Positions 43,091 through 51,993 of a stretch of 64,000 bases of DNA are shown here, piece by piece (positions within the stretch are counted from its first letter, which is position 1; the number at the start of each line of letters is the position of its first letter). Origin of the DNA: Roseiarcus sp963696665 (GTDB lineage Bacteria > Pseudomonadota > Alphaproteobacteria > Rhizobiales > Beijerinckiaceae); assembly GCA_963696665.1 (NCBI GenBank), contig CAVOLE010000034.1, forward strand, positions 54,692 to 118,691, read 5' to 3'. Both the position numbers and the translations under genes were made by a program. Below the pieces are notes generated by a model. It made no database searches, was not told where the DNA came from, and saw only the letters and a program-made list of their open reading frames with translations.

Positions 43091-43760
43091 TTAGGGAGAG
43101 AAGAGTTCCGGCTGCCGCTGTGCGAGATCCTCGAGCCGGTTGGCGGTGATCGTGAGATGCTGCTTCATCGCTTCGCGCGCCGCGGCGGGATCCTTAGCCT
43201 CGATCGCACTTGCAACCGCGGAGTGCTCGTTCAGCGACGCACGAAGCTGCCCGGGCGTTGACATAGTCAACCTACGCGTTCTTTCCAGATGGATGCGCAG
43301 AGAACTCGAGAACGTCGTCGGCTCGCGCCATACCCAAGCCAGCGGTCAATATTCGATGGAACGCCACATCGAGCGGGTAGAACATCGTTCGATCCTCGTC
43401 GGCGGCCGCCTTGGCTTGCTCCTTGAGGTTGGCGGCAAGCGCGTCCTTGTCGGCGCGCGTCATCCGGCGCGCCGCCTCCGCGGCGATCTCTCCCTCGAGA
43501 GCGCTGCGGATGAACAACCGCTCCCGGACGTCGTTGAGCAAGATGCGGGTGACGAACGACCCGTGCTGCGGCTCGACGTCGACGAGGCGATCATAGGCGA
43601 GGCGGCTGACAGCGGCGGAAACCGGAAACCGGGAAACTCCGAGCTTTTCGCACAACCCCGCCTTGTTGATCAGGCTGCCAGGTTCGAGCGCCCCGGAGAG
43701 AATCGCTTCCTTCAGTTCGCCGTACACGGCGTCCGCCTTCGAATGGGCGCCCTTCGCCAA
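43091..43760 (-). CDS. GntR-family (FadR subfamily) regulator, frameshifted as given
   Basis: N-terminal winged helix: AVYGELKEAILSGALEPGSL, INKAGLCEKLGVSRFPVSAA. The FCD ligand domain follows (RSALEGEIAAEAARRMT, FHRILTAGLGMARADDVLEF). At 43299-43306 an extra base breaks the frame; the rest is LRIHLERTRRLTMSTPG, LNEHSAVASAIEAKDPAAAR, EAMKQHLTITANRLEDL. Corrected length 222 residues, normal for the family. It is divergent from the dehydratase/dehydrogenase operon and faces a perfect palindrome at 43809-43820, its likely operator. Confidence 0.85.
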
Positions 43761-43808
43761 ATCCCTCCCCGTCGCTTGAGGGCGAGCGAAACGCTTCGCC
43801 TGGTCCCG

Positions 43809-43820
43809 CTAACATGTTAG
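43809..43820. promoter_or_regulatory. Palindromic operator CTAACATGTTAG
   Basis: A perfect 12-base palindrome lies 49 bases from the GntR start and 60 bases from the dehydratase start, between the divergent genes. GntR/FadR regulators bind short palindromes of this size, so it is the likely site controlling both operons. Confidence 0.6.
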
Positions 43821-43879
43821 ACGCTAGAGAGGCAGCGCGGCCCCGTCAATCCTCCAAACGCCGCGCTAAGGCGAGGCCA

Positions 43880-45058
43880 ATGCAGACACTCGACTTGCGA
43901 GAAGGGACGACGCTGCCCGAAGACCGCTTTGCCGGCGCTTTGGCGGGTCGTGTTTGGCGGCCCGAAGTCAACGGCCCGTCGGTCGTCGCGGTCAGGGAAG
44001 ACGGCGTGTTCGACATCAGCGCGGCGTTCCCGACCATGCGCGATCTTTGCGAGACGCCCTCGCCTGCCCAGGCGCTGCGCGCGGCGGAAGGTCCGCGCAT
44101 TGGAGCGCTCAGCGACATCCTCGCCCATACCCCCCGCGACACCGGCGCTTCTGGCAGTCCGCGCCTGCTGGCGCCGATTGACCTTCAAGCGATCAAGGCG
44201 GCCGGCGTCACGTTCGCGCAATCGCTGCTCGAGCGCGTGATCGAAGAGCGCGCGCGCGGCAGCCGCGAAGGCGCGGCGAAGGCGCGCGAGGAGATCGTGA
44301 GCGTTCTGGGCGATGATCTCAGCACTCTGAAGCCGGGCTCGTCCGCGGCAATGCGGCTCAGGGATGCGCTGGTCAAGGCCGGCGCCTGGTCGCAATATCT
44401 GGAAGTCGGCATTGGCCCCGACGCCGAGGTGTTCACCAAGAGCCAACCGATGTCGGCCGTCGGAACCGGCGACGACGCGGGTTTCCACAGCGCCTCCCGC
44501 TGGAACAATCCCGAACCCGAGGTCGCGCTGGCGGTCGCCTCCAGTGGGGCGATTGTCGGCGCGACCCTCGCCAATGACGTCAATCTGCGCGATTTCGAGG
44601 GACGCTCGGCGCTGCTGCTCGGCAAGGCGAAAGACCAGAACGCGAGTTGCGCGATCGGTCCGTTCCTGCGCTTCTTCGATGAGACGTTCACGCTTGACGA
44701 CGTTCGAAAGGCGACGGTCTCACTCGTGGTCGAGGGTGAGGATGGCTTTCGTCTCGAGGGCGGCTCGTCGATGGCCAAGATCAGCCGCGATCCCAGCGAC
44801 ATCGCGGCGCAAACGATCGGCGCCTCCCATGCCTATCCCGATGGGTTCGTCCTTCTGCTCGGAACGATGTTCGCTCCCGTGGCCGATCGCGGCGCTCCGG
44901 GCATGGGTTTTACGCACAAGACAGGCGATATCGTCACGATCAGCGCCGAGAAACTCGGACGGCTCGTCAATCGCATGCGGCCATGCGAAGAGTGCGAACG
45001 CTGGACATTCGGCGTTGGAGCGCTCATGCGCAATCTCAGCCATCGGGGCTTGATTTAG
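43880..45058 (+). CDS. 2-keto-3-deoxy-pentonate dehydratase, FAH family
   Basis: A 392-residue FAH-superfamily protein matching the 2-keto-3-deoxy-D-arabinonate/xylonate dehydratase (XylX) type. Seen: PRLLAPIDLQAIKAAGVTFA, FTKSQPMSAVGTGDDAGFHS, SRWNNPEPEVALAVASSGAI with metal-binding glutamates, GATLANDVNLRDFEGRSALL, and CEECERWTFGVGALMRNLS. It would convert a 2-keto-3-deoxypentonate to 2-oxoglutarate semialdehyde, which the next gene oxidises. ATG 43880 is preferred (GCGAGG upstream). Confidence 0.87.
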   Translation: MQTLDLREGTTLPEDRFAGALAGRVWRPEVNGPSVVAVREDGVFDISAAFPTMRDLCETPSPAQALRAAEGPRIGALSDILAHTPRDTGASGSPRLLAPIDLQAIKAAGVTFAQSLLERVIEERARGSREGAAKAREEIVSVLGDDLSTLKPGSSAAMRLRDALVKAGAWSQYLEVGIGPDAEVFTKSQPMSAVGTGDDAGFHSASRWNNPEPEVALAVASSGAIVGATLANDVNLRDFEGRSALLLGKAKDQNASCAIGPFLRFFDETFTLDDVRKATVSLVVEGEDGFRLEGGSSMAKISRDPSDIAAQTIGASHAYPDGFVLLLGTMFAPVADRGAPGMGFTHKTGDIVTISAEKLGRLVNRMRPCEECERWTFGVGALMRNLSHRGLI

Positions 45059-45103
45059 GCGTCCGCACACCAGAGATCTCATAGACAACTTAGGGACGAG
45101 AGC

Positions 45104-46540
45104 ATGGGCGCGCACCAGAACTTTATCGCCGGAGAATGGGTCGACGGCCCGAGCGTTACTCGCGACATCAACCCGTCGAACACAAACGACCTTGTCGGCG
45201 AATACGTGCAAGCCGACGCCGCGCAGACGAACGCCGCGATCGAGGCCGCGCATGCCGCGTTCCCGGCGTGGTCGCGGACGACGCCGCAGGAACGGCATGA
45301 CATTCTGTTGCGAGCCGCGACCGAAATTCTCGCTCGGCGCGAGGAGCTTGGCCGTCTGCTCTCGCGCGAAGAAGGCAAGACCCTCGCGGAAGGCATTGGC
45401 GAGGCGACCAGAGCAGGACAGATCTTCGACTTCTTCGCCGGCGAAGCTTTGAGGATTCCCGGTGAGAAATTCGCGAGCGTCAGACCGAATATCGACATCG
45501 AGGTCACGCGCGAGCCGCTCGGGGTCGTCGGCATTATCGCGCCTTGGAACTTTCCGCTCGCGATTCCGGCCTGGAAGATCGCCCCTGCGCTCGCCTATGG
45601 CAATACCGTGGTCTTCAAGCCCGCGGATCTCGTTCCCGGCTGCGCCCACGCGCTCTCCGAGATCATCGTGCGCGCCGGCGTTCCCAAGGGCGTGTTCAAC
45701 CTCACCGTCGGGCGCGGCTCGGTGGTCGGCCAGGCGATCCTCGACCATAGACAAGTTGACGCGGTCACGTTCACCGGCTCGGTCGCGACCGGGACCAAGG
45801 TCGCGGCCGCCTGCGCCAAGGCGATGCGCCGGTTCCAGCTCGAAATGGGCGGCAAGAATCCGCTCGTCGTCCTTGCCGACGCCGATCTTAAGAATGCGGT
45901 CGAATGCGCGCTCAACGGCGCCTATTTCTCGACCGGCCAACGCTGCACGGCCTCGTCGCGCCTTATCGTCGAGGAGCCCATCTACCGGCGCTTCGCGGAC
46001 GCGCTCGCCGAGCGGATGCGTTCGCTTGTCGTCGACGATGCGCTGAAAGCCGGAACGCATATCGGGCCAGTGGTCGACGCCGGACAGCTCGAGCAGGATC
46101 TCTCCTATATCTCGATCGGCCAGGGCGAAGGCGCCAAGCTTGCCCTCGGCGGCGAGCGGCTCAATCGCGACACGCCCGGATTCTACATGGCCCCCGCCCT
46201 CTTCCTCGACGCCGACAACACAATGCGCATCTCGCGTGAGGAAATCTTTGGCCCCGTCTCCGCGATGATCCCTGCGCGCGACTATGAGCATGCCCTGGCG
46301 ATCGCCAATGACACCGAATTCGGCCTGTGCGGCGGCATCTGCACCACGAGCCTCAAGCACGCCTCGCATTTCAAGCGCAACGCCGAGGTGGGCATGACGA
46401 TGGTCAATCTGCCTACCGCAGGCGTCGACTATCACGCGCCGTTCGGCGGTCGTAAGGCTTCGAACCTTGGCCCGCGAGAACAGGGACGCTACGCAGCGGA
46501 GTTCTATACGACAGTGAAGACGGGCTATACGATGGCGTGA
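45104..46540 (+). CDS. Aldehyde dehydrogenase, 2-oxoglutarate semialdehyde type
   Basis: A 478-residue NAD(P)-dependent aldehyde dehydrogenase. IIAPWNFPLAIPAWKIAPAL, FKPADLVPGCA, FTGSVATGTKVAAACAKAM, the catalytic glutamate in LEMGGKNPLVVLADADL and catalytic cysteine in YFSTGQRCTASS are present, and EEIFGPVSAMI near the end. Sequence character and position behind a 2-keto-3-deoxy-pentonate dehydratase indicate 2-oxoglutarate semialdehyde dehydrogenase, the last Weimberg step feeding the TCA cycle. It is 45 bases downstream of the dehydratase. Confidence 0.9.
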   Translation: MGAHQNFIAGEWVDGPSVTRDINPSNTNDLVGEYVQADAAQTNAAIEAAHAAFPAWSRTTPQERHDILLRAATEILARREELGRLLSREEGKTLAEGIGEATRAGQIFDFFAGEALRIPGEKFASVRPNIDIEVTREPLGVVGIIAPWNFPLAIPAWKIAPALAYGNTVVFKPADLVPGCAHALSEIIVRAGVPKGVFNLTVGRGSVVGQAILDHRQVDAVTFTGSVATGTKVAAACAKAMRRFQLEMGGKNPLVVLADADLKNAVECALNGAYFSTGQRCTASSRLIVEEPIYRRFADALAERMRSLVVDDALKAGTHIGPVVDAGQLEQDLSYISIGQGEGAKLALGGERLNRDTPGFYMAPALFLDADNTMRISREEIFGPVSAMIPARDYEHALAIANDTEFGLCGGICTTSLKHASHFKRNAEVGMTMVNLPTAGVDYHAPFGGRKASNLGPREQGRYAAEFYTTVKTGYTMA

Positions 46541-46578
46541 AGCTTAAGCGAAGGCGATCGGGGGGAAACTAAACTCAA

Positions 46579-47512
46579 ATGATCCTGATCTCCGGCGAGG
46601 CGCTGATCGATCTCATCCCCGATCCAATCAAATCGAGCTCGTACGACGCATTGCTTGGCGGCTCGCCCTACAATGTCGCAATCGGACTGAGCCGGCTGGG
46701 CGCGCCGACAGGCTTCATCTCGCGCCTGTCCGCAGACGGCAACGGTGAGGCCCTTGCGGCCTGTTTAGCCGAAAACGGCGTCAGCCTTGTCTATGTCGCC
46801 CGCGACTTCGCGCCCGACGATGCTCGCCTTCGTCATGCGCGGCACCGCCAAGACAGGATCGCGCTATTCGTTCTACCTCGACGCGACGGCCTACGACGGC
46901 CCTTGGCCGTTTCCGACCGAATGGCCAGGAGACGCCCATCACCTGCACGTCGGTTCGGTTGCCGCCGTCGACGCCCGCCATGCAAAATCGATTCTCGCAG
47001 CGCTGACTGCGGCGCGCCCGCAGGCGACAATCAGCTTCGATCCGAACATCCGCCCTCTCGTGACCCCGGATCGCGATTTGGTGGCGTCCCTGGTGGAGCA
47101 CGAAGTTTCGCTGGCGCATCTGGTCAAGGCCAGCGAGGAAGACCTCGAGTGGCTCTATCCAGGCCGCGGTATTGAGGAGAGTCTCGCCGCCTGGGCAAAG
47201 TCCGGCCCACGATTTTGTGTTGCGACGAAGGGCGAGCGTGGAGCTCTCGCATTGCTCGGAAGGGAACGTATCGAGGTTCCAGCGCCGCGTGTGGAGGTCG
47301 TCGACACCGTCGGCGCGGGCGACAGCTTCATGTCGGCGCTTCTATCAGCGATGGACCGCGACCAGGCGCTCGGAGCTGCAGCGCCGGCGCCGTCTCGAAG
47401 GGAACTCGAAGGTTGGCTCCGCTTTGCGGCGGCCGCATCGGCGATTACCTGCACCCGCAAAGGCTCAGATCCGCCGACGCGCGCGGAAGTCGAGGCGGCG
47501 CTTGCGGCATGA
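46579..47512 (+). CDS. PfkB-family sugar kinase, frameshifted as given
   Basis: A ribokinase-fold carbohydrate kinase. The N-terminal part reads ISGEALIDLIPDPIKSSSYD, LLGGSPYNVAIGLSRLGAPT, then after VARD (46806) an extra base in TTCGCGCCC breaks the frame; it resumes RPTMLAFVMRGTAKTGSRYS, then FDPNIRPLVTPDRDLVASL, KASEEDLEWLYPG and the anion-hole/catalytic-base motif DTVGAGDSFMSALLSA. Corrected length 310 residues, normal. Likely a 2-keto-3-deoxygluconate kinase or fructokinase; it is the third gene of the GntR-linked rightward operon. Confidence 0.85.
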
Positions 47513-47621
47513 TTGGAATTTGCCGTGGACTTCAGTAAGTAAACAAACGAAGCGGATCGTCGTTGCGAGCGTCAACCGAGCGGTCTAAGTTCACGGTCGA
47601 ACAATAGCGGGAATCAAGCTT

Positions 47622-48032
47622 ATGGCGTCAAGCGACGCTCTCCCTGGTCCGCGCCGTCCGCGGCCGTTATCGCCGCATCTCAGCATCTATCGGCCAACCA
47701 TGACGATGGCGATGTCGATCGCCCATCGCGTCAGCGGCGCCGCCCTTTATGTCGGCGTCCTGCTGTTGGCCTGGTTCCTTATCGCGGCCTCGGCCGACGC
47801 TTCGACGTTCGCCGTCTTTTCTGATTTCATCGGTTCGTTCATCGGACATGTCGTTCTGTTCGTCGTCACTTGGGCGCTCTTTCATCACCTCGTCGGAGGC
47901 GTTCGTCATATCATTTGGGACACTGGCTACGGCCTCGACGCGCCATTGCGCGACCAGATGGCGTGGGCCACCTTGATCGGAGGCTTCGCGTTGACTGTCC
48001 TCGTGTGGATCATTGGCCTCACGGCTCGCTAG
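47622..48032 (+). CDS. sdhC: Succinate dehydrogenase cytochrome b556 subunit
   Basis: A 136-residue membrane anchor of complex II. RPLSPHLSIYRPTMTMAMSI and AHRVSGAALYVGVLL form the quinone-site segment; VVTWALFHHLVGGVRHIIWD contains the heme-ligand histidine. Three transmembrane helices are evident. First gene of the sdh operon; GGGAA lies upstream of the ATG. It is followed by sdhD after 14 bases. Confidence 0.93.
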   Translation: MASSDALPGPRRPRPLSPHLSIYRPTMTMAMSIAHRVSGAALYVGVLLLAWFLIAASADASTFAVFSDFIGSFIGHVVLFVVTWALFHHLVGGVRHIIWDTGYGLDAPLRDQMAWATLIGGFALTVLVWIIGLTAR

Positions 48033-48046
48033 GGGGAGCAACGCAA

Positions 48047-48436
48047 TTGGCCGATCATCCAGGCGATCTGCGCACTTCCCTCGGCCGGGTCCGGTTTCTC
48101 GGCTCAGCGCGCACGGGGACTACCGAGGCGTGGCTCGTTCACCTGACATCGCTCGCGCTCGTGCCGCTGACAGTCGGCTTCGTCTGGATGATGATCGACC
48201 TCTTGCGCAAGGACTACAACGGCGTACGAGCGGAGCTCACGCGCCCAATCTCGGCGATCCTGCTCCTCGCTTTCATTTTCGCCGGTATTGTCCATATGGA
48301 GCTTGGCATGCGCTCCATCATTGACGACTACATCGGCGGCCGGTCGCGCGCCTGGGCGCTGGCGGCCAACACCTGTTTCGCCGCGCTTCTAGCGCTGGCC
48401 TGCCTCTACGCGACTCTGCGAGTCGCCTTTACCTGA
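48047..48436 (+). CDS. sdhD: Succinate dehydrogenase membrane anchor subunit
   Basis: A 129-residue anchor subunit. TTG at 48047 behind GGGGGAG starts MADHPGDLRTSLGRVRFLGS; the family signature GSARTGTTEAWLVHLTSLAL, three hydrophobic helices, and the heme-ligand region GIVHMELGMRSIIDDYI are present. No ATG is available at the right place, so a TTG start is likely. Lies between sdhC and sdhA. Confidence 0.9.
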   Translation: MADHPGDLRTSLGRVRFLGSARTGTTEAWLVHLTSLALVPLTVGFVWMMIDLLRKDYNGVRAELTRPISAILLLAFIFAGIVHMELGMRSIIDDYIGGRSRAWALAANTCFAALLALACLYATLRVAFT

Positions 48437-48460
48437 GCCAACTTTAGAAGACGGACATCC

Positions 48461-50296
48461 ATGGCGACCAATGGCCCTTCCGCGCAGAGCGCCCCGGCGC
48501 TCGGAGGCAAGGCCTATCCGATCACCGACCACACTTTCGATGTCGTTGTGGTCGGCGCGGGCGGCTCCGGCCTCAGGGCGAGCGTCGGCTGCGCCCAGGC
48601 CGGCTTGCGCACGGCATGCATCTCGAAGGTGTTTCCGACCCGTTCGCACACCGTCGCGGCGCAGGGCGGCATTTCTGCTTCGCTCGGCAACATGGGCCCG
48701 GACGACTGGCGCTGGCATATGTACGACACCGTCAAGGGCGCCGACTGGCTCGGCGACCAGGACGCGATCGAATATCTGTGCCGCAATGCCCCATCTGCGG
48801 TCTACGAGCTGGACCATTGGGGCGTGCCGTTCTCGCGCACCGAAGAAGGCAAGATCTATCAGCGGCCATTCGGCGGCATGACGACCGACTATGGCAAGGG
48901 CATAGCGCAGCGCACTTGCGCCGCCGCAGATCGCACCGGCCACGCCATCCTGCACACGCTCTACGGTCAGGCGCTGAGGGCGAAGTGCCAGTTCTTCATC
49001 GAATATTTCGCGATCGACCTTATCCGCGACCCCGAGGGCGCGGTGCGCGGCGTCGTCTGCCTCAAGCTGGACGACGGAACGATTCATCGCTTCCGTGCGC
49101 AGACCACTGTGCTGGCCACCGGCGGCTATGGCCGCGCCTATTTCTCGGCCACTTCGGCCCACACCTGCACCGGGGACGGCAACGCGATGGCGCTACGCGC
49201 AGGCCTGCCGCTGCAGGACATGGAGTTCGTGCAATTCCATCCGACCGGGATCTATGGCGCGGGCTGCCTCATCACCGAGGGCGTGCGCGGCGAAGGCGGC
49301 TATCTCGTCAATTCGGAGGGTGAGCGCTTCATGGAGCGCTACGCGCCACACGCCAAGGACCTCGCCTCACGTGACGTCGTCAGCCGCTCGATGACGATAG
49401 AAATTCGCGAGGGCCGGGGCGTCGGCAAGAACAAGGATCATATCTACCTGCACCTCGATCACCTCGATCCGAAGGTGGTGCACGAACGCCTGCCCGGCAT
49501 TGCCGAGAGCTCGCGCATCTTCGCCGGCGTCGACGTGACGAAGGAGCCAATCCCCGTTTTACCGACTGTGCACTACAACATGGGCGGCATCCCGACGAAT
49601 TATCATGGCGAGGTTCTGACCAAGATCAACGGCGATCCAGACTCGATCGTGCCCGGACTGATGGCGCTAGGCGAAGCGGCATGCGTGTCCGTGCACGGCG
49701 CAAACAGGCTTGGCTCCAACTCGCTGATCGACCTCGTCGTCTTCGGCCGCGCGGCGGGCTTACGCGCCGCTGAGATGCTGAAGCCCGATGACCGCCAGCC
49801 CGAGCTCGCCAAGGACAGCGCGGAGTTCGCGCTCTCCCGCCTCGACCGGTTCCGCAACGCCAAGGGCAAGACCCCGACCGCGGAGCTGAGGCTCAATATG
49901 CAGCGCGTCATGCAGGACAATTGCGCTGTGTTCCGCACTGGCGACGTGCTCGCCCAAGGTGAGGAGAAGATTCACGCCGCTTGGCGTTCCGGCGCCGACG
50001 TCTCGGTGACGGATCGCTCGCTTGTCTGGAACTCCGATCTCATCGAGACGCTGGAATACGACAATCTGATCGTCCAAGCCGTGGTGACGATGGAGGGCGC
50101 TTTGAACCGCCTCGAGAGCCGTGGCGCTCATGCGCGCGAGGATTATCCAAAGCGCGACGACGTCAACTGGATGAAGCACACGCTTGCCTGGGTCGACCCT
50201 GTGAAACAGACGGTGACAATCGACTACCGGCCAGTCCATGCCTATACGATGAGCAACGACGTCGGCTATATCGAGCCGAAGGCGCGGGTGTACTGA
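48461..50296 (+). CDS. sdhA: Succinate dehydrogenase flavoprotein subunit
   Basis: The 611-residue catalytic subunit, intact. FDVVVVGAGGSGLRASVGCA binds FAD; KVFPTRSHTVAAQGG holds the histidine that links FAD covalently; QFHPTGIYGAGCLITEGVRG and SVHGANRLGSNSLIDLVVFG are standard substrate/FAD motifs, ending with DYRPVHAYTMSNDVGYIEPK. Expected to be followed directly by sdhB, but a vapBC module lies between. Confidence 0.95.
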   Translation: MATNGPSAQSAPALGGKAYPITDHTFDVVVVGAGGSGLRASVGCAQAGLRTACISKVFPTRSHTVAAQGGISASLGNMGPDDWRWHMYDTVKGADWLGDQDAIEYLCRNAPSAVYELDHWGVPFSRTEEGKIYQRPFGGMTTDYGKGIAQRTCAAADRTGHAILHTLYGQALRAKCQFFIEYFAIDLIRDPEGAVRGVVCLKLDDGTIHRFRAQTTVLATGGYGRAYFSATSAHTCTGDGNAMALRAGLPLQDMEFVQFHPTGIYGAGCLITEGVRGEGGYLVNSEGERFMERYAPHAKDLASRDVVSRSMTIEIREGRGVGKNKDHIYLHLDHLDPKVVHERLPGIAESSRIFAGVDVTKEPIPVLPTVHYNMGGIPTNYHGEVLTKINGDPDSIVPGLMALGEAACVSVHGANRLGSNSLIDLVVFGRAAGLRAAEMLKPDDRQPELAKDSAEFALSRLDRFRNAKGKTPTAELRLNMQRVMQDNCAVFRTGDVLAQGEEKIHAAWRSGADVSVTDRSLVWNSDLIETLEYDNLIVQAVVTMEGALNRLESRGAHAREDYPKRDDVNWMKHTLAWVDPVKQTVTIDYRPVHAYTMSNDVGYIEPKARVY

Positions 50297-50302
50297 GCCT
50301 GT

Positions 50303-50324
50303 GTTGGTCAACATGTTGACCAAC
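50303..50324. promoter_or_regulatory. Perfect 22-base palindrome, VapBC operator
   Basis: TTGGTCAACATGTTGACCAA (50304-50323), extended by one G-C pair on each side, is a perfect palindrome directly after the sdhA stop and 55 bases before the antitoxin start. Antitoxins of this type bind such palindromes to repress their own operon. Confidence 0.8.
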
Positions 50325-50378
50325 CGTGGGGCTTGTTCTAGTCTTGCTTGGGCGCTTCATGGCGTCCGGGAGGCGCGA

Positions 50379-50624
50379 ATGGGAGCGGTCGTGAAGGTCG
50401 CCGAAGCGAAGGCGCATCTGTCCGAATTGCTGGCCAGGGTCGAGCGCGGCGAGGAATTCGTCATCGCTCGCGGTGACACGCCCGTGGCGCGGTTGATGCC
50501 GATCGAGGAGAAAGCGCGCGGACGGGTGGCGGTTGAAGCAATGCTCGCTTTGCGCGACAGCGGCCGAATCAAGACCGTTACGCAAGACGAGATCCGGACC
50601 TGGATTGGCGAGGGTCGGAGATAG
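50379..50624 (+). CDS. vapB: Phd/YefM-family antitoxin
   Basis: An 81-residue antitoxin. KVAEAKAHLSELLARVERGE, EFVIARGDTPVARLMPIEEK is the Phd/YefM DNA-binding fold. GGGAGG precedes the ATG at 50379. The toxin gene starts two bases after its stop. It neutralises the PIN toxin and represses via the upstream palindrome. It sits between sdhA and sdhB. Confidence 0.88.
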   Translation: MGAVVKVAEAKAHLSELLARVERGEEFVIARGDTPVARLMPIEEKARGRVAVEAMLALRDSGRIKTVTQDEIRTWIGEGRR

Positions 50625-50626
50625 GG

Positions 50627-51037
50627 ATGGCTTTTGTCGTCGATGCTTCGGTGGCCGGCTCCTGGTTTCTTCCCGACGAAGCGACAAACGTCACGACGGA
50701 CCTTGCTCATCGCATGGGCGTGGAAGGAGCGGCGGCGCCGAACCTGTTGTGGCATGAGGTCCGCAATCTCTTGATCGTCGCATGCCGGCGAGGGCGCTTG
50801 CTTCCATCCGATCTCGAGGCGCATCTCAACTCGCTCGAAGCCTTGCCTTTGCGCGACGCCGGACGCGGCGACGCCCGCCTTGTCGCGCAACTCGCCCGGA
50901 AACGCGGCCTTACCGCTTATGACGCCGCCTACCTGGCGGCGGCCATGATGAACGAATTGCCGCTTGCCAGCCTCGATAGGACGTTGCGCGACGCGGCAAG
51001 AAGGGAAGGCGTCGCGATCTTGCCTAAGCGGGTTTGA
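50627..51037 (+). CDS. vapC: PIN-domain toxin VapC
   Basis: A 136-residue PIN-domain ribonuclease. The acidic active-site residues are at D6 (VVDASVAGSW), E44 (LLWHEVRNLLIVA), D99 (LTAYDAAYLAAA) and D117 (LASLDRTLRDA). Family members cut tRNA or rRNA when free of antitoxin. Forms a module with the antitoxin gene two bases upstream. Confidence 0.92.
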   Translation: MAFVVDASVAGSWFLPDEATNVTTDLAHRMGVEGAAAPNLLWHEVRNLLIVACRRGRLLPSDLEAHLNSLEALPLRDAGRGDARLVAQLARKRGLTAYDAAYLAAAMMNELPLASLDRTLRDAARREGVAILPKRV

Positions 51038-51110
51038 TGGCTAGACTTTCTGAATGGGCAGTGACGTTCGTCGTGAATGCCTCGGTCGATTGATCATAGG
51101 TTAGGTTAGA

Positions 51111-51891
51111 ATGGTCCAACTAACCCTCCCCGAAAACTCCCGTATCACGCCCGGCAAAACTTGGCCGAGGCCCGCCAACGCGAAGCGGACGACGGAGTTC
51201 CGCATCTATCGCTGGAACCCGGACGACGGCTTGAACCCGCGCATCGACACCTATTTCGTCGACCGCGACGATTGCGGCCCGATGGTTCTCGACGCGCTCA
51301 TCTGGATCAAGTCCAAGATCAATTCGACGCTGACCTTCCGCCGCTCGTGCCGCGAGGGAGTGTGCGGTTCCTGCGCAATGAACATCGACGGGATGAACAC
51401 GCTCGCCTGCACGCGCGGCATCGACGACGTCGCGGCGCCGGTCACCCTCTATCCGCTGCCGCACCAGGAAGTGATCAAGGATCTCGTGCCCGATCTCTCG
51501 GTCTTCTTCGCTCAACACGCCTCAATCGAGCCATGGCTGAGAACCGTTAGTCCAGCGCCGGAGAAGGAATGGCTGCAGTCGCCAAAAGAGCGGTCGAAGC
51601 TCGATGGTCTCTACGAGTGCATCCTATGCGCGTGCTGCTCGACCTCGTGTCCGAGCTACTGGTGGAACGGAGACCGCTATCTTGGGCCGGCGGTCCTGCT
51701 GCAAGCCTATCGCTGGCTCATCGACTCCGCGCGACGAAGCGCAGGGCGAGCGGCTGGACAATCTCGAGGACCCGTTCCGCCTCTATCGCTGCCACACGAT
51801 CATGAACTGCGCCCAGACCTGTCCCAAGGGTCTCAACCCGGCCAAGGCGATCGTTCACATCAAAGAGATGATGGTCGAGCGCCGATTGTGA
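51111..51891 (+). CDS. sdhB: Succinate dehydrogenase iron-sulfur subunit, frameshifted as given
   Basis: Carries the three Fe-S clusters of complex II. The [2Fe-2S] motif FRRSCREGVCGSCAMNIDG and the first ferredoxin motif ECILCACCSTSCPSYWW are in the first frame. After YRWLIDS (51728) an extra base in TCCGCGCGAC breaks the frame; it continues RDEAQGERLDNLEDPFRLYR and CHTIMNCAQTCPKGLNPAKA, with the last cysteines, to IVHIKEMMVERRL. Corrected length 259 residues, exactly normal. Because the other three subunits are intact and no second sdhB is visible, I think the break is an error in the sequence. It lies 73 bases after vapC. Confidence 0.92.
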
Positions 51892-51993
51892 AAGCCGACG
51901 GGCGCTGGAATCGGCCGGGGAGGCGTGCCACGATCAGGAGTTAGAGCGTATTGATCTTGAAAATGGTGCGGAAACAACTTTAAGGAGGCCGGC

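Noticed and set aside
51720..51740. Programmed ribosomal frameshifting in sdhB (and the other broken genes)
   Set aside because: Sites lack slippery heptamers and downstream pseudoknots, and the same kind of one-base insertion recurs in unrelated genes, which fits sequence error better.
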